Shown one piece after another: positions 52,171-60,290 of a DNA stretch of 64,000 nt. The stretch lies in NCBI GenBank assembly GCA_044867645.1, contig JBIOVI010000006.1:7335-71334 (forward strand). The letters run 5' to 3'. Source of the DNA: VRUE01 sp044867645. GTDB lineage: Bacteria; Actinomycetota; Thermoleophilia; Solirubrobacterales; 70-9. The stretch's first letter is position 1. Every line of letters starts with the position of its first letter. The notes beneath the pieces are model-generated. The model saw nothing but the letters and a program-made list of their open reading frames with translations. It had not been told where the DNA came from and ran no database searches. Made by a program: the position numbers and the translations under genes.

Positions 52171-52196
52171 AAAAGGCCCGCAAATGCGGGCCTTTT
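52171..52196 (-). terminator. Terminator of the initiator tRNA gene
   Basis: AAAAGGCCCGCA, AA, TGCGGGCCTTTT: 12-bp stem; on the minus strand the stem ends in CCTTTT with a further TTTTG downstream. It lies 7 bases 3' of the tRNA. Confidence 0.85.
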
Positions 52197-52202
52197 ATCC
52201 TA

Positions 52203-52276
<74 letters not shown>

Positions 52277-52406
52277 GCGGTAGGTCAATGCTAGCAATGG
52301 GGCGCGGAGCGGCCTAGGGACCCTGGCCTGGCGCAGGGGGCCTTGCGTTGCGGCCGGAGGGGCGGGGGTCCTCTGGGTTGGGGGCCATCTAAAGTGCCCG
52401 GCCCTC

Positions 52407-53345
52407 ATGGCTGAGAAGTCTCAACGGGTCGCGGTGATCGACGTCGGGAGCAACTCGACGCGACTGCTGGTCGCCGACGTCTCCGACGGGAGCGTCTCCG
52501 TGGTGGAACGGCACAGCCGTGTCACGCGACTGGGGCGCGGCGTCGACCTCTCCGGGCAGCTGTCGGACGAGGCGATCGAGGCGGCCTGTGCGGCCATTGC
52601 CGACTACGTCTCGATCTGCCGCGATACGGGGGCCGAGAAGATCACGGCAATCGCCACCAGCGCTGTGCGCGACGCCTCCAACGGCGACGCCTTCGTCGCC
52701 GAGCTGCGCGAGCGCTTCGCCCTTTCGGCCCGGGTCCTCGACGGCGAGGAGGAGGCGCGCCTCACCTACCGGGGAGCGACGGTCGAACAGGAGACCGTCG
52801 TTCCAACCCTGGTGATCGACATCGGCGGTGGCTCCACCGAGCTGATCGTCGGCACCGGCGAAGAGGTCGCCTTCCACGCCTCGCTGCAGGCTGGCGTTGT
52901 CCGTCACACCGAGCGACACATCGCCGCCGACCCGCCGACCGCGGCCGAGATGGAGGCGCTGGCCGGCGACGTCCGAGGGTTGATCGAGGCGGCTATCCGG
53001 GACCGGGACGACACTCCGGCGGCGGCTGGCATCGCAGTTGCCGGAACCCCGACCTCACTTGCGGCAGTCGAGCAAGGACTCGAGCCCTACGATCCCAGGC
53101 GCGTCCACGGGCACACCCTCTCCCTGGAGACGATCCAGCACCTGCTTTCGCGGTTCGCCTCCGCGCCCCTAGACGAGCGAGCGGCAATATCCGGACTGCA
53201 TCCCGACCGCGCACCGACGATCATCGCCGGCTGCGTGATCCTGATCGAGGCAATGCGCGCCTTTGGCCTGAATCGAATTCAGGTCTCCGAGCACGACATC
53301 CTCTACGGGATGGCGCTCGAAACCGCATCCGCGCCCTCCCGATAA
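52407..53345 (+). CDS. Exopolyphosphatase / guanosine pentaphosphate phosphohydrolase (Ppx/GppA)
   Basis: A 312-residue protein of the ASKHA-fold Ppx/GppA family, which hydrolyses polyphosphate or pppGpp. The N-terminal phosphate-1 motif is VAVIDVGSNSTRLLVADVS; the second is LVIDIGGGSTELIVGTGE with the family DIGGGSTE. A conserved Ser/Thr-Arg stretch (SAVRDASNGDAF) and EEARLTYRGA complete it. It lacks the C-terminal HD domain of long Ppx proteins, as is usual in actinobacteria. It starts at ATG 52407, 130 bases from the tRNA on the other strand, and is probably part of the conserved chromosome flanking the insertion hot spot. Confidence 0.92.
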   Translation: MAEKSQRVAVIDVGSNSTRLLVADVSDGSVSVVERHSRVTRLGRGVDLSGQLSDEAIEAACAAIADYVSICRDTGAEKITAIATSAVRDASNGDAFVAELRERFALSARVLDGEEEARLTYRGATVEQETVVPTLVIDIGGGSTELIVGTGEEVAFHASLQAGVVRHTERHIAADPPTAAEMEALAGDVRGLIEAAIRDRDDTPAAAGIAVAGTPTSLAAVEQGLEPYDPRRVHGHTLSLETIQHLLSRFASAPLDERAAISGLHPDRAPTIIAGCVILIEAMRAFGLNRIQVSEHDILYGMALETASAPSR

Positions 53346-53499
53346 CCGCCTGTACGGGCCCGGGGCAAGAACCGTGGGACCCGGTGTACAGACGAGTTTT
53401 CCGCGGCCGTACAGTTGGGTAAACGTGCCGGTTGAACCCCAAAAACTAGGTAAAGTGCATCTACCGAGTTATTGGTAGCGACAAAAGCAGCATCTAGAC

Positions 53500-53710
53500 A
53501 ATTCGGATAGGCGAGCGCATACTCGCTCTATCGGGGAAGAGGTGAGGACGAGAGTTCCATCGATACCCCGGTCATAGGGTTCGGACGATTGCCGCATCAT
53601 GGCGCCTCCCGCCGTCTGGGCCCATCGAATAAGAACTGGTCCCTGAAGACGTACCCCTGCCCGTCCTGAGGGACCAACTTGAATCGACCGCCAGCGATGG
53701 CGGTCGATTC
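53500..53710 (+). ncRNA. Candidate structured RNA in the gap after ppx/gppA
   Basis: In 53346-53764 no ORF is convincing. Three stems follow one another on the plus strand: GATAGGCGAG with CTCGCTCTATC around 53506-53532, GGTCCCT with AGGGACC at 53638-53675, and the 13-bp stem at 53681-53710 followed by TCGTTT. No known RNA family was recognised; strand and boundaries are guesses. Confidence 0.3.
53681..53710 (+). terminator. Strong hairpin terminator between convergent genes
   Basis: GAATCGACCGCCA, GCGA, TGGCGGTCGATTC: 13-bp perfect stem followed by TCGTTT. It can serve ppx/gppA or a small RNA on the plus strand and, in the other direction, the thiamine-diphosphate enzyme gene. Confidence 0.7.
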
Positions 53711-53764
53711 TCGTTTGAGGCCAGATCCGTACCTAAGCTGGCTGGCTAGCCAGTTTTGGCTTGC

Positions 53765-55375
53765 TCAAGCCAAGTTCGACTTGCGCGGGTAGACCACATC
53801 GGGATCGGTAAGGACGTTTACCAGGGTCGGCCGGCCGGACTCGAAGGCTCGCTCCAAGGCCGGCCGTAACTGTCCCGGCTCGCTGACCGCCACCCCCTCG
53901 CAGCCCAGCGCCTCGACCACTTTCTCATACGGCGTTTCGGGCCTCAGCTCTGCCGCCACCGAGTAGCCGTAGAGGAATTTCATCGGGTGATGCTCCAGCG
54001 CCCAGATGCCGTTGTTGCCCATCACGCCGACCACGGGCAGGCCGTGACGCGCCAAAGTGTCGAACTCCATCCCCGCGAAGCCGAAGGCGCCATCTCCGAG
54101 CAGCAGACAGACCTGTCGCTCCGGATGGGCGAGCTTGGCGCCGATCGCCTGTCCCGGGCCGGCGCCGAGGCAGCCGAACGGGCCGGGGTCCATCCAGCAA
54201 CCGGGCTCGAAGGTCTCGATGAAGCGACCGGCGTAGGAGACGAAGTCGCCGCCATCGCCGATCACGATCGCGTCGCGGTCGAGCACTTCGCCTAGCTCCT
54301 TGTAGACGCGGACCGGATGCAGCGGCGAGCGACTGTCGTTCAGCTCCTCCCGCTCGGCGGCGCGCCTCTCGGCCTCGACCTCGCGCAGCTGCTCGATCCA
54401 GGCGTCGGTGTTCCCCCGCCCACCGCCAACCGCCTCGCGGATCGCGCTCAGCGTGGCCGCGATGTCGCCGACCAGGTCGAGCTCAGGAGCACGATTCGCG
54501 CTGAGCGTATTTGGGGCGGCATCGAGCCGCACCAGCTTCGTCTCCTCGCCAAAGCTCCCCCCGAAACCGAGCCTGAAGTCGATCGGGACCCCCACCACCA
54601 GCGCCACATCCGCGCCCTTCAGCCCAACCCCGCGCGCTCGACTGAAGGCCAACTCGTGATCGGCGGCAAGGCAACCGCGGCCGAGCCCGTTGAGGAAGAC
54701 GGGGATTCCGAGGGCCTCGGCCAGCGCTCGCAGCTCGTCCTCGCCGTGGCCCCAGTAGAGGCCGGTCCCGGCCATGATCGCCGGTCGTTGGGCTCCGGCC
54801 AGTAACGCCGCCGCCTCCTCGATCCCGGCGGCGGGCCGGGGCTCGGGTCGGTTCGCCAAAGGGATCTCGGCCTCCGCCTCGCTGAAGACGACGTCGAGCG
54901 GATAGTCGACGAAGGTCGGCCCGAAGGGTGCGCTCAGCGCCAGGTCGAGCGCCGCCGCGGTCCGCGCCCCGATCCGCTCCGTCTCCTTCACCGTCTCGGC
55001 CGATTTGACGAGCGGCGCGACAAAGGGAAGGTGGTCGATCTCCTGCAGCGAGCCGGACCCCCAGCGAAGCTCCGGCGCCCGCCCGCCGAGCACGGCGATC
55101 GGCGAGCAGTTGGCCTGAGCCCCGGCGATCGCGCTGACCCCGTTAGTGACGCCCGGGCCGGCGGTAAGAGCCGCCACCCCCAGCCGCCGCGTCGCCTTGG
55201 CGAAGCCCTCCGCCGCGAAGACCGCGGACTGCTCGTGCCGCACGTCGACGATCTCGATGCCCTCCTCGCGGCAGCCGTCGTAGATAGAGAACAGGTGCCC
55301 GCCAGAGAGCGTGAAGAGATGTGAGACCCCCCTGGACTTCAGAGCCTTGGCGACTAGCCTTCCCCCATGATCCAT
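53765..55375 (-). CDS. Thiamine-diphosphate enzyme, acetolactate-synthase-like
   Basis: A 536-residue ThDP-dependent enzyme. The N-terminal Pyr domain contains IVDVRHEQSAVFAAEGFAKA with the catalytic Glu that activates ThDP, and TAGPGVTNGVSAIAGAQANC. The central domain has a degenerate nucleotide fold. The C-terminal PP domain has LLLGDGAFGFAGMEFDTLAR and GNNGIWALE, the GDG-x25-NN cofactor motif. Homology is to acetolactate synthase and oxalyl-CoA decarboxylase-like proteins; the true substrate is uncertain because a stand-alone large subunit without the regulatory partner is seen. The ATG at 55375 gives MDHGGRLVAKALKSRGV, a normal start for the family. Confidence 0.85.
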   Translation of the reverse strand: MDHGGRLVAKALKSRGVSHLFTLSGGHLFSIYDGCREEGIEIVDVRHEQSAVFAAEGFAKATRRLGVAALTAGPGVTNGVSAIAGAQANCSPIAVLGGRAPELRWGSGSLQEIDHLPFVAPLVKSAETVKETERIGARTAAALDLALSAPFGPTFVDYPLDVVFSEAEAEIPLANRPEPRPAAGIEEAAALLAGAQRPAIMAGTGLYWGHGEDELRALAEALGIPVFLNGLGRGCLAADHELAFSRARGVGLKGADVALVVGVPIDFRLGFGGSFGEETKLVRLDAAPNTLSANRAPELDLVGDIAATLSAIREAVGGGRGNTDAWIEQLREVEAERRAAEREELNDSRSPLHPVRVYKELGEVLDRDAIVIGDGGDFVSYAGRFIETFEPGCWMDPGPFGCLGAGPGQAIGAKLAHPERQVCLLLGDGAFGFAGMEFDTLARHGLPVVGVMGNNGIWALEHHPMKFLYGYSVAAELRPETPYEKVVEALGCEGVAVSEPGQLRPALERAFESGRPTLVNVLTDPDVVYPRKSNLA

Positions 55376-55417
55376 AGAAGCTGGAGCCTAGTGGGACGTC
55401 GCTCGGGCGGGTGGCGT

Positions 55418-55468
55418 GGAGATCTGGGGTCCTCGCCCGCAGCTTGCGAGGACGAGGACCCCATCTCC
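55418..55468. promoter_or_regulatory. Long hairpin in the divergent gap before tRNA-Leu
   Basis: GGAGATCTGGGGTCCTCG pairs with CGAGGACCCCATCTCC (one bulge), enclosing a GC-rich 17-base loop that can itself pair (TCCTCGC/GCGAGGA). It lies 43 bases upstream of the thiamine-diphosphate enzyme gene and 39 upstream of the tRNA; a 5' leader element of the former is possible. Confidence 0.4.
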
Positions 55469-55506
55469 GCGACAGGACCCGCCCGCTGCGGCGTACCATC
55501 GCTCCC

Positions 55507-55592
55507 GCCCGGGTGGCGAAACTGGCAAAAGCGGCGCACTTAAAATGCGCTGCCCCTTCGGGGGCTTGCGGGTTCGAGTCCCGCCCCGGGCA
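55507..55592 (+). tRNA. tRNA-Leu (TAA)
   Basis: An 86-nt class II tRNA: acceptor GCCCGGG/CCCGGGC, anticodon arm GCGCA-CTTAAAA-TGCGC with anticodon TAA, long variable arm GCCCCTTCGGGGGC, T-arm GCGGG/CCCGC around TTCGAGT, discriminator A. CCA is not encoded. Confidence 0.95.
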
Positions 55593-55712
55593 TTGTGGCT
55601 GTCTAAATGCGGCCTAAATCTTTGTACAAGCCGCAACTATCGCGTTGGTACGGTGTCCCTACTTACGAAGACAACGCCTTCCCTGGACAGCCCTTCCCTT
55701 GGAGAGTGAAGC

Positions 55713-57269
55713 TTGGAGGCATCAGCTCTAACCCACGCCAGTCAGCGCGGACTTCTGGCCCGGCGCTCGCCGCTGCTGAAGCTGCAGGGTGACGCCCGCC
55801 TGATCGCGATCGCCAGGAGCGGCAACGCCGGCGCCTTCGAAACGATCGTCGACCGCTACCAGGCTCGCCTGCTGGGCTTCTGCCGCCAGATGCTGGGCTC
55901 CACCGAGGACGCCGAGGACGTCCTGCAGGAGGTCTTCGTCAATGCTTACAGGGCGATGCTGGCAGATGACCGCGAGATCAACCTGCGGCCTTGGCTGTAC
56001 CGGATCGCTCGAAACCGCTGCCTCAATCATCTTCGTAAGCCGACCGCCGATGCGCAGGAATCGATGGACATGGTTCCCGTCGTCGAGGCCGCATCGACTG
56101 CCGAGAAGGTCAGCAACCGCGAGGAGTTCCGCCAGCTCCTCACCGACGTCGGCAAGCTTCCCGAGACGCAGCGCTCGGCGCTGTTGCTGCGCGAGATGGA
56201 TGCGATGTCCTATGAGGAAATCGCCGCCGCGATGGAGACCAGCGTTCCTTCCGTCAAGTCGCTGCTCGTGCGGGCGCGAATCTCTCTCGCCGAGGCGAGT
56301 CAGGCGCGTCAGCTGACCTGCGGCGAGGTGCGGCTGGAGCTGGCCGAGGCGGCCGAGGGGCTGCGCAAGGTCTCCGGACCCGTCCGCCGCCACGTGCGCG
56401 ACTGCGAAGAATGCGCTGACTTCCGCTCCCAGGTGCGCTCCAACGACAAGGTGTTGGCAGCGCTGTTCCCAGCGGGGCCGCTGCTGGCGCTCAAAGGCTT
56501 CATCCTCTCCAAGCTCGGCTTCGGCGGCGCCGGAGGAGGCGCAACCGGCGGGGCCAGCGCGGCGGGGGCAGGCGCGGGCGCGACGGCAACCGCGACCGCT
56601 ACCGGAGCGGGCGCGGTCGGCAGCGTGGGCGCCGCCCTGAGTGGCGGCGGAGCCGCGGGTGGAATCGGCGCAGTCGGCGGCGCGATCGGCACCAAGGCGG
56701 TGGCCGGAGTCGTCACCGCGGCGGTGATCACGGCGGGCGCCGTCGAGGTCAAGCAGAACGTCGACACGACGCCGGCGCCGAGGAGCAGCGTACCGGCAAA
56801 GATCTCAAAAGCGCCGATCTCGGTCGCTCAACGTCACGTGGCGATCCCACAGCCGAAACCGCAGGCGGTTCCGGCCGAGGCGCCAGCGGTTATCGAGGCA
56901 CCGGCGCCGGCTCCGGTCGACTCTTCGGCCAAGGCCCCTGAAGCGGCCCCTGCGGAGTCCGCCGCGAAATCGCACACGACCGCCGAAGGGGAAGGCGGCA
57001 CCACCGCGCCCAGCGCCGCCACGCTGGAAGTGACCGCAGCGAAATCCCCGACGAGCGGCGCCGGGGCCCCCAGTGGCGGCGAAACGGTCGTCGTAACGGT
57101 TGGCGGCTCGGCGCCCCCCAGCAGCCCCCCACCCGCCGAAAGCGCGCCCCCGGCAGAAGCAACGCCGCCGCCCAGCGAACCACCCGCCGAATCGTCCCCG
57201 CCTCCGCCTCCGCCCAGCAGCACGGAATCGGGGGGCAGCTCAAGCCCGGCGCCGGCCGAAGCCGGCTAG
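55713..57269 (+). CDS. ECF sigma factor fused to zinc finger, membrane segment and Pro/Ala-rich tail
   Basis: A 518-residue protein. Region 2 lies at about 35-105 (FETIVDRYQARLLGFCRQML, DVLQEVFVNAYRAM, RPWLYRIARNRCLNHLRK), region 4 at about 135-190 (GKLPETQRSALLLREMDAMS, SVKSLLVRARISLAEA). A zf-HC2-like motif follows (LTCGEVRLELAEAAEG ... RRHVRDCEECADFRSQ: Cys, His, Cys, Cys). After it come a Gly/Ala-rich stretch of about 80 residues, one membrane segment (VAGVVTAAVITAGAVEV) and 170 residues rich in Pro, Ala, Ser and Glu. It is a sigma factor with its own anti-sigma-like tail reaching outside the cell. The TTG start at 55713 is followed directly by sigma sequence. Confidence 0.85.
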   Translation: MEASALTHASQRGLLARRSPLLKLQGDARLIAIARSGNAGAFETIVDRYQARLLGFCRQMLGSTEDAEDVLQEVFVNAYRAMLADDREINLRPWLYRIARNRCLNHLRKPTADAQESMDMVPVVEAASTAEKVSNREEFRQLLTDVGKLPETQRSALLLREMDAMSYEEIAAAMETSVPSVKSLLVRARISLAEASQARQLTCGEVRLELAEAAEGLRKVSGPVRRHVRDCEECADFRSQVRSNDKVLAALFPAGPLLALKGFILSKLGFGGAGGGATGGASAAGAGAGATATATATGAGAVGSVGAALSGGGAAGGIGAVGGAIGTKAVAGVVTAAVITAGAVEVKQNVDTTPAPRSSVPAKISKAPISVAQRHVAIPQPKPQAVPAEAPAVIEAPAPAPVDSSAKAPEAAPAESAAKSHTTAEGEGGTTAPSAATLEVTAAKSPTSGAGAPSGGETVVVTVGGSAPPSSPPPAESAPPAEATPPPSEPPAESSPPPPPPSSTESGGSSSPAPAEAG

Positions 57270-57273
57270 GGCG

Positions 57274-58200
57274 CTAGTCCAGGCCGATCACCTTGAGGCG
57301 GCGCATCAGGCACGTGCCGGCGAACTTGCGCGTGTCCGCCAGCGAGTAGCCGAAGAGCTCGTAATCCTCGTCGTCGGGCGCCCAGGGCGGTGACAGCACG
57401 CCGTCGGCGACCGGCAGCGACTCCTCCAGAGTGCGCTTGATCGCCTCCTTGTAGCGCTCGTCCTCACGGGCCTTTTCCCGCAGGAAGACCGAGCCGAAGG
57501 CGACGTGGCGGTGCTCGTCCCGGGCGACATTCTGAAAGCCCTCGACGAAGGCCGGCAGCGTCCCCTCGCTTTCGTTGTAGTCCATGATGAAGTGCTGGCC
57601 GGTGAGTGCCAGCATGCCCTCGATCACCATGTGGTAGAGGGTCACCGCCTCGACCAGCGCCTCGGTGTCCTCGGGTTCCGCCGATAGGCGATCGGTGCGT
57701 TGCTTCAGCATCTCGTCGAAGAGCTGCCCGAAGTTGTCGTTCAGATGCTCAGAGGTCTCAGCGAGCATCTGGGTGAGGCCTTCGGACTCAAGCACTCCGA
57801 CCTCGCTGTAGAAGCGCTCGAAGAAGCGGACGTGGCGGGCCTCGTCGGCGATCTGCGTGCAGAGGAAAATTTTCTGGTCCTCGGTCTGGGCGGCGCGCAT
57901 GATCGGCCCCAGCTCCTCGGCCACTTTCTGCTCGCCGATGAAGAAGGAGGACAGCCCGTACATCCGCTGGAAGCGCTCTTCCTCGCTGATCCGCTCGTGC
58001 CAGTCTTCGCGGTCGCGGCTGAAGTCCAGCTCCTGGGTCTGCCATTGCTGGCGCTCCCAGAGCATGTACAGCTCCTTGTAGGTGAGCAGCTTGATGTCCC
58101 CAGTGCGATCGGCGGCCTCGTTGAGGGCCGGATCGGCGGTCGCCTGGAAGTCGGCCCGCTCGGTTCGCGGCTGGGTTCCAGTTGCCTCTTTGGCCTCCAT
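57274..58200 (-). CDS. R2-like (ribonucleotide reductase beta-like) di-metal oxidase
   Basis: A 308-residue all-helical ferritin-like protein. Metal ligands are visible: Glu in SSFFIGEQKVAEELG, Glu and His in QIADEARHVRFFERF, Glu in VEAVTLYHMVIEGMLAL, and Glu and His in NVARDEHRHVAFGSVF. This is the R2/R2lox fold; the spacing and the missing radical Tyr context suggest an R2-like oxidase rather than the housekeeping beta subunit. No nrdE/nrdA partner gene is adjacent. The role is an oxidation or monooxygenation of unknown substrate. It converges on the sigma factor gene, with stop codons 4 bases apart. Confidence 0.78.
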   Translation of the reverse strand: MEAKEATGTQPRTERADFQATADPALNEAADRTGDIKLLTYKELYMLWERQQWQTQELDFSRDREDWHERISEEERFQRMYGLSSFFIGEQKVAEELGPIMRAAQTEDQKIFLCTQIADEARHVRFFERFYSEVGVLESEGLTQMLAETSEHLNDNFGQLFDEMLKQRTDRLSAEPEDTEALVEAVTLYHMVIEGMLALTGQHFIMDYNESEGTLPAFVEGFQNVARDEHRHVAFGSVFLREKAREDERYKEAIKRTLEESLPVADGVLSPPWAPDDEDYELFGYSLADTRKFAGTCLMRRLKVIGLD

Positions 58201-58313
58201 CTTCTCTCTCCTCGGCTCGGCGGCAGCGGTCGAGCCGAGGGTAGCAGGGATTCTTGGCCACTCAGCCAGTTTTTCAGCTACGCCCCAAGCAAAATCGCCG
58301 GCGGTGCCACCAA

Positions 58314-59027
58314 CTAGGCCGAGTGCGTCTCGCCCGGTCTCAACAGCACGACCCGGGAGGAGGTCCTTGACTCAACCTCTGCCTTGAAGGCCCCCGCGTC
58401 GGTCTCGATCGGCGGGAAGGTGTCGTAGTGCATTGGAATCACCGTCTCGGCCGCGACGAGCTCGGCCGCGACAGCCGCGTCGTGGCGGTCCATCGTGTAA
58501 TGGCCGCCGATCGGCAGCAGCGCGACGTCGACCGGGTTGCGCTCTGCGATCAGCCGCATGTCGCCGAACAAGCAGGTGTCGCCGCTGTGGTAGACGGTGA
58601 CGTCGCCGATCCGGATCACCAATCCCGCTGCGGTGCCAAGCGAGACGCCGTGCTCGGCGCTGTAGGGGGCCTCTTCGGAGCCCGGCGCGGTGCTGGTGTG
58701 CCAGGCAGGCACCAGCTTGATCCAGCCCCACTCGAACTCGATGGTGCCGCCGAGATTGGGGTCGCTGACTTTCTCCACGCCCTGCCCTTCGAGCCAGTTG
58801 GCCAACTCGACGATCGCGACGCAGTGCGCGCCGGTCCGGATCGCGACCGCGACCGCGTCGGCGAGGTGGTCGGCATGCCCGTGACTGAGCGCGATGTGGG
58901 TCGGCTCGACCTCCTCCGCGGTCGCCACCGCCGCTGGGTTGTTCGACTTCAGGAACGGGTCGACCAGCACCGTCGTCTCGCCGTCGCTCAGCTCGAAACA
59001 CGAGTGACCGTGGAACTTGATCTCCAT
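58314..59027 (-). CDS. UPF0173-type metal-dependent hydrolase (metallo-beta-lactamase fold)
   Basis: A 237-residue MBL-fold hydrolase. MEIKFHGHSCFELSDGETTV is the diagnostic N-terminus of UPF0173 proteins; the zinc-binding motif is LSHGHADHLADA (HxHxDH), followed by Asp in YHSGDTCLFGDM and His in IPMHYDTFPPIET near the C-terminus. These enzymes are cytosolic hydrolases of unknown substrate, sometimes annotated YtkL-like. The gene is preceded by a 112-residue helical-protein gene in the same orientation, 2 bases away, which suggests an operon. Length is normal (about 225-240). Confidence 0.9.
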   Translation of the reverse strand: MEIKFHGHSCFELSDGETTVLVDPFLKSNNPAAVATAEEVEPTHIALSHGHADHLADAVAVAIRTGAHCVAIVELANWLEGQGVEKVSDPNLGGTIEFEWGWIKLVPAWHTSTAPGSEEAPYSAEHGVSLGTAAGLVIRIGDVTVYHSGDTCLFGDMRLIAERNPVDVALLPIGGHYTMDRHDAAVAAELVAAETVIPMHYDTFPPIETDAGAFKAEVESRTSSRVVLLRPGETHSA

Positions 59028-59029
59028 CC

Positions 59030-59368
59030 TCAGTGCCCTCCTTCCGGGCCTTCGCCCTCGCTCAGCTCCTCTTTCAATGCCCAGCCGACGGCAACGCCGA
59101 CCATCATTCCCATCCTTGCCTCCTCGGCCAACAGGGTCCGCACCGCGGCGATCCGCTGCTCGGGGTCCGGGACTGTTGCCGCCTTCAACGACTCGGTTTC
59201 ATGCGACTCCCCGAACCAACCACCTTCCGCGAGCGCCGCGCCGAGAATGCGTTGCAGTTGCGGTGCGGTGCGGGCGACAATCGCCTCCGCTTCGGCGAAG
59301 CGGTCCGTGTCGACAAGTCGCTCAATTGCTGCTTCGAGCTGCTCGGCGTCGACGTTGTCGGGGGCCAT
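59030..59368 (-). CDS. Small helical protein of unknown function (112 aa)
   Basis: A 112-residue acidic, mostly helical protein (EQLEAAIERLVDTDRFAEAE, PEQRIAAVRTLLAEEARMGM) ending in a small hydrophobic stretch and acidic tail (MMVGVAVGWALKEELSEG). No domain is recognised. It lies directly upstream of the UPF0173 hydrolase gene on the same strand, two bases apart, so co-translation is likely. Codon use looks like that of its neighbours. It may be an accessory or regulatory partner of the hydrolase, but that rests on position only. Confidence 0.65.
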   Translation of the reverse strand: MAPDNVDAEQLEAAIERLVDTDRFAEAEAIVARTAPQLQRILGAALAEGGWFGESHETESLKAATVPDPEQRIAAVRTLLAEEARMGMMVGVAVGWALKEELSEGEGPEGGH

Positions 59369-59420
59369 GGCCGCTCAGCCTAGACGTGCCGGGAGTTGAG
59401 GGTCCATATGGGTGCTTAAG

Positions 59421-60197
59421 TCACGGCACGTCGTCGTGGCGCAGCGCCGAGGCGGCGAGCCCGGCCAGGCCGCCCACCGCGCCGCCGACCAGGCCCGCGA
59501 AGACGTCCGCGGTCGAATCGAATATCGGCAGCGCGAGCAGCACGGCAGCCGCGACCGCGACGCCGATCAAGTCGTAGTCCTGGTCAACCATGTGTCGGGC
59601 CTCGGAACGGCGGAGGACGAACCAGGCAGCCACTGCGCCCAGCGCCATCCCATTGCCACCGGCGATCGCCACGATGTCGCCCTGGGCACTGGCGATGCCG
59701 CTCGCCGCGAGCATCCCCAGCGAGCCACAGGCAACCAAGAGCACGGCGGTTGCGGCGCTGCCGAGACGGCGCTCGACCCCGAGCGAGAAGATCGCAAGGC
59801 CGATCGCGACGACAAACAGGTAGCCGACATCGACATAGACGAAGGGAGCGGTGAGGAAACGCCACCACTCGCCTTCGACCGGCACGATCAGGCCGCCGAG
59901 CGTGACCAGGGAGGCGCCACTCGCCTGCTGGACGAGCAGTAGCGCGGCCGAAGCGAGAATCGCGGCCAGCGTCGCGTAAGGCCGTTGTGAGCCAATCGAG
60001 GCCCGGGAGCCCATGTGGATGCGGAAGATCCGGCTGGCCGGGCCGCGACGTGGCTTCGGCTCGAGCGCGTCGCCCCGGCGCTCCAGCTTTGGCGCCCGCT
60101 TACGCAGCCTCGCGCCGCAATAAGGGCACTCGGTGACATAGGGACTGACCTCGGAGCCGCAGTTCTTGCAGATGACGCTGAGCTCAGTCTCGCTCAT
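59421..60197 (-). CDS. Zinc-ribbon rhomboid-like membrane protein, probably catalytically inactive
   Basis: A 258-residue protein. An N-terminal zinc ribbon (VICKNCGSEVSPYVTECPYC) precedes a basic linker and a rhomboid-like domain of about six membrane segments. The rhomboid loop is recognisable in GGLIVPVEGEWWRFLTAPFV (the conserved WR region), but the catalytic Ser motif GxSG reads AGGNGMALGA, i.e. Asn for Ser, and the His of the last helix is absent (DVFAGLVGGAVGG). It is thus a rhomboid pseudoprotease of the kind reported for several bacterial clades, perhaps acting in membrane protein quality control. It starts at ATG 60197, divergent from the aldolase gene. Confidence 0.75.
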   Translation of the reverse strand: MSETELSVICKNCGSEVSPYVTECPYCGARLRKRAPKLERRGDALEPKPRRGPASRIFRIHMGSRASIGSQRPYATLAAILASAALLLVQQASGASLVTLGGLIVPVEGEWWRFLTAPFVYVDVGYLFVVAIGLAIFSLGVERRLGSAATAVLLVACGSLGMLAASGIASAQGDIVAIAGGNGMALGAVAAWFVLRRSEARHMVDQDYDLIGVAVAAAVLLALPIFDSTADVFAGLVGGAVGGLAGLAASALRHDDVP

Positions 60198-60290
60198 GAT
60201 CTAATCGAGGATAGCCGTCCCTTGCAAGCGCTCGAAGCGCACCGCCGGTGGCATACTGCGGGAACACCCGTCTTCGAGGAGGAATCAAGC

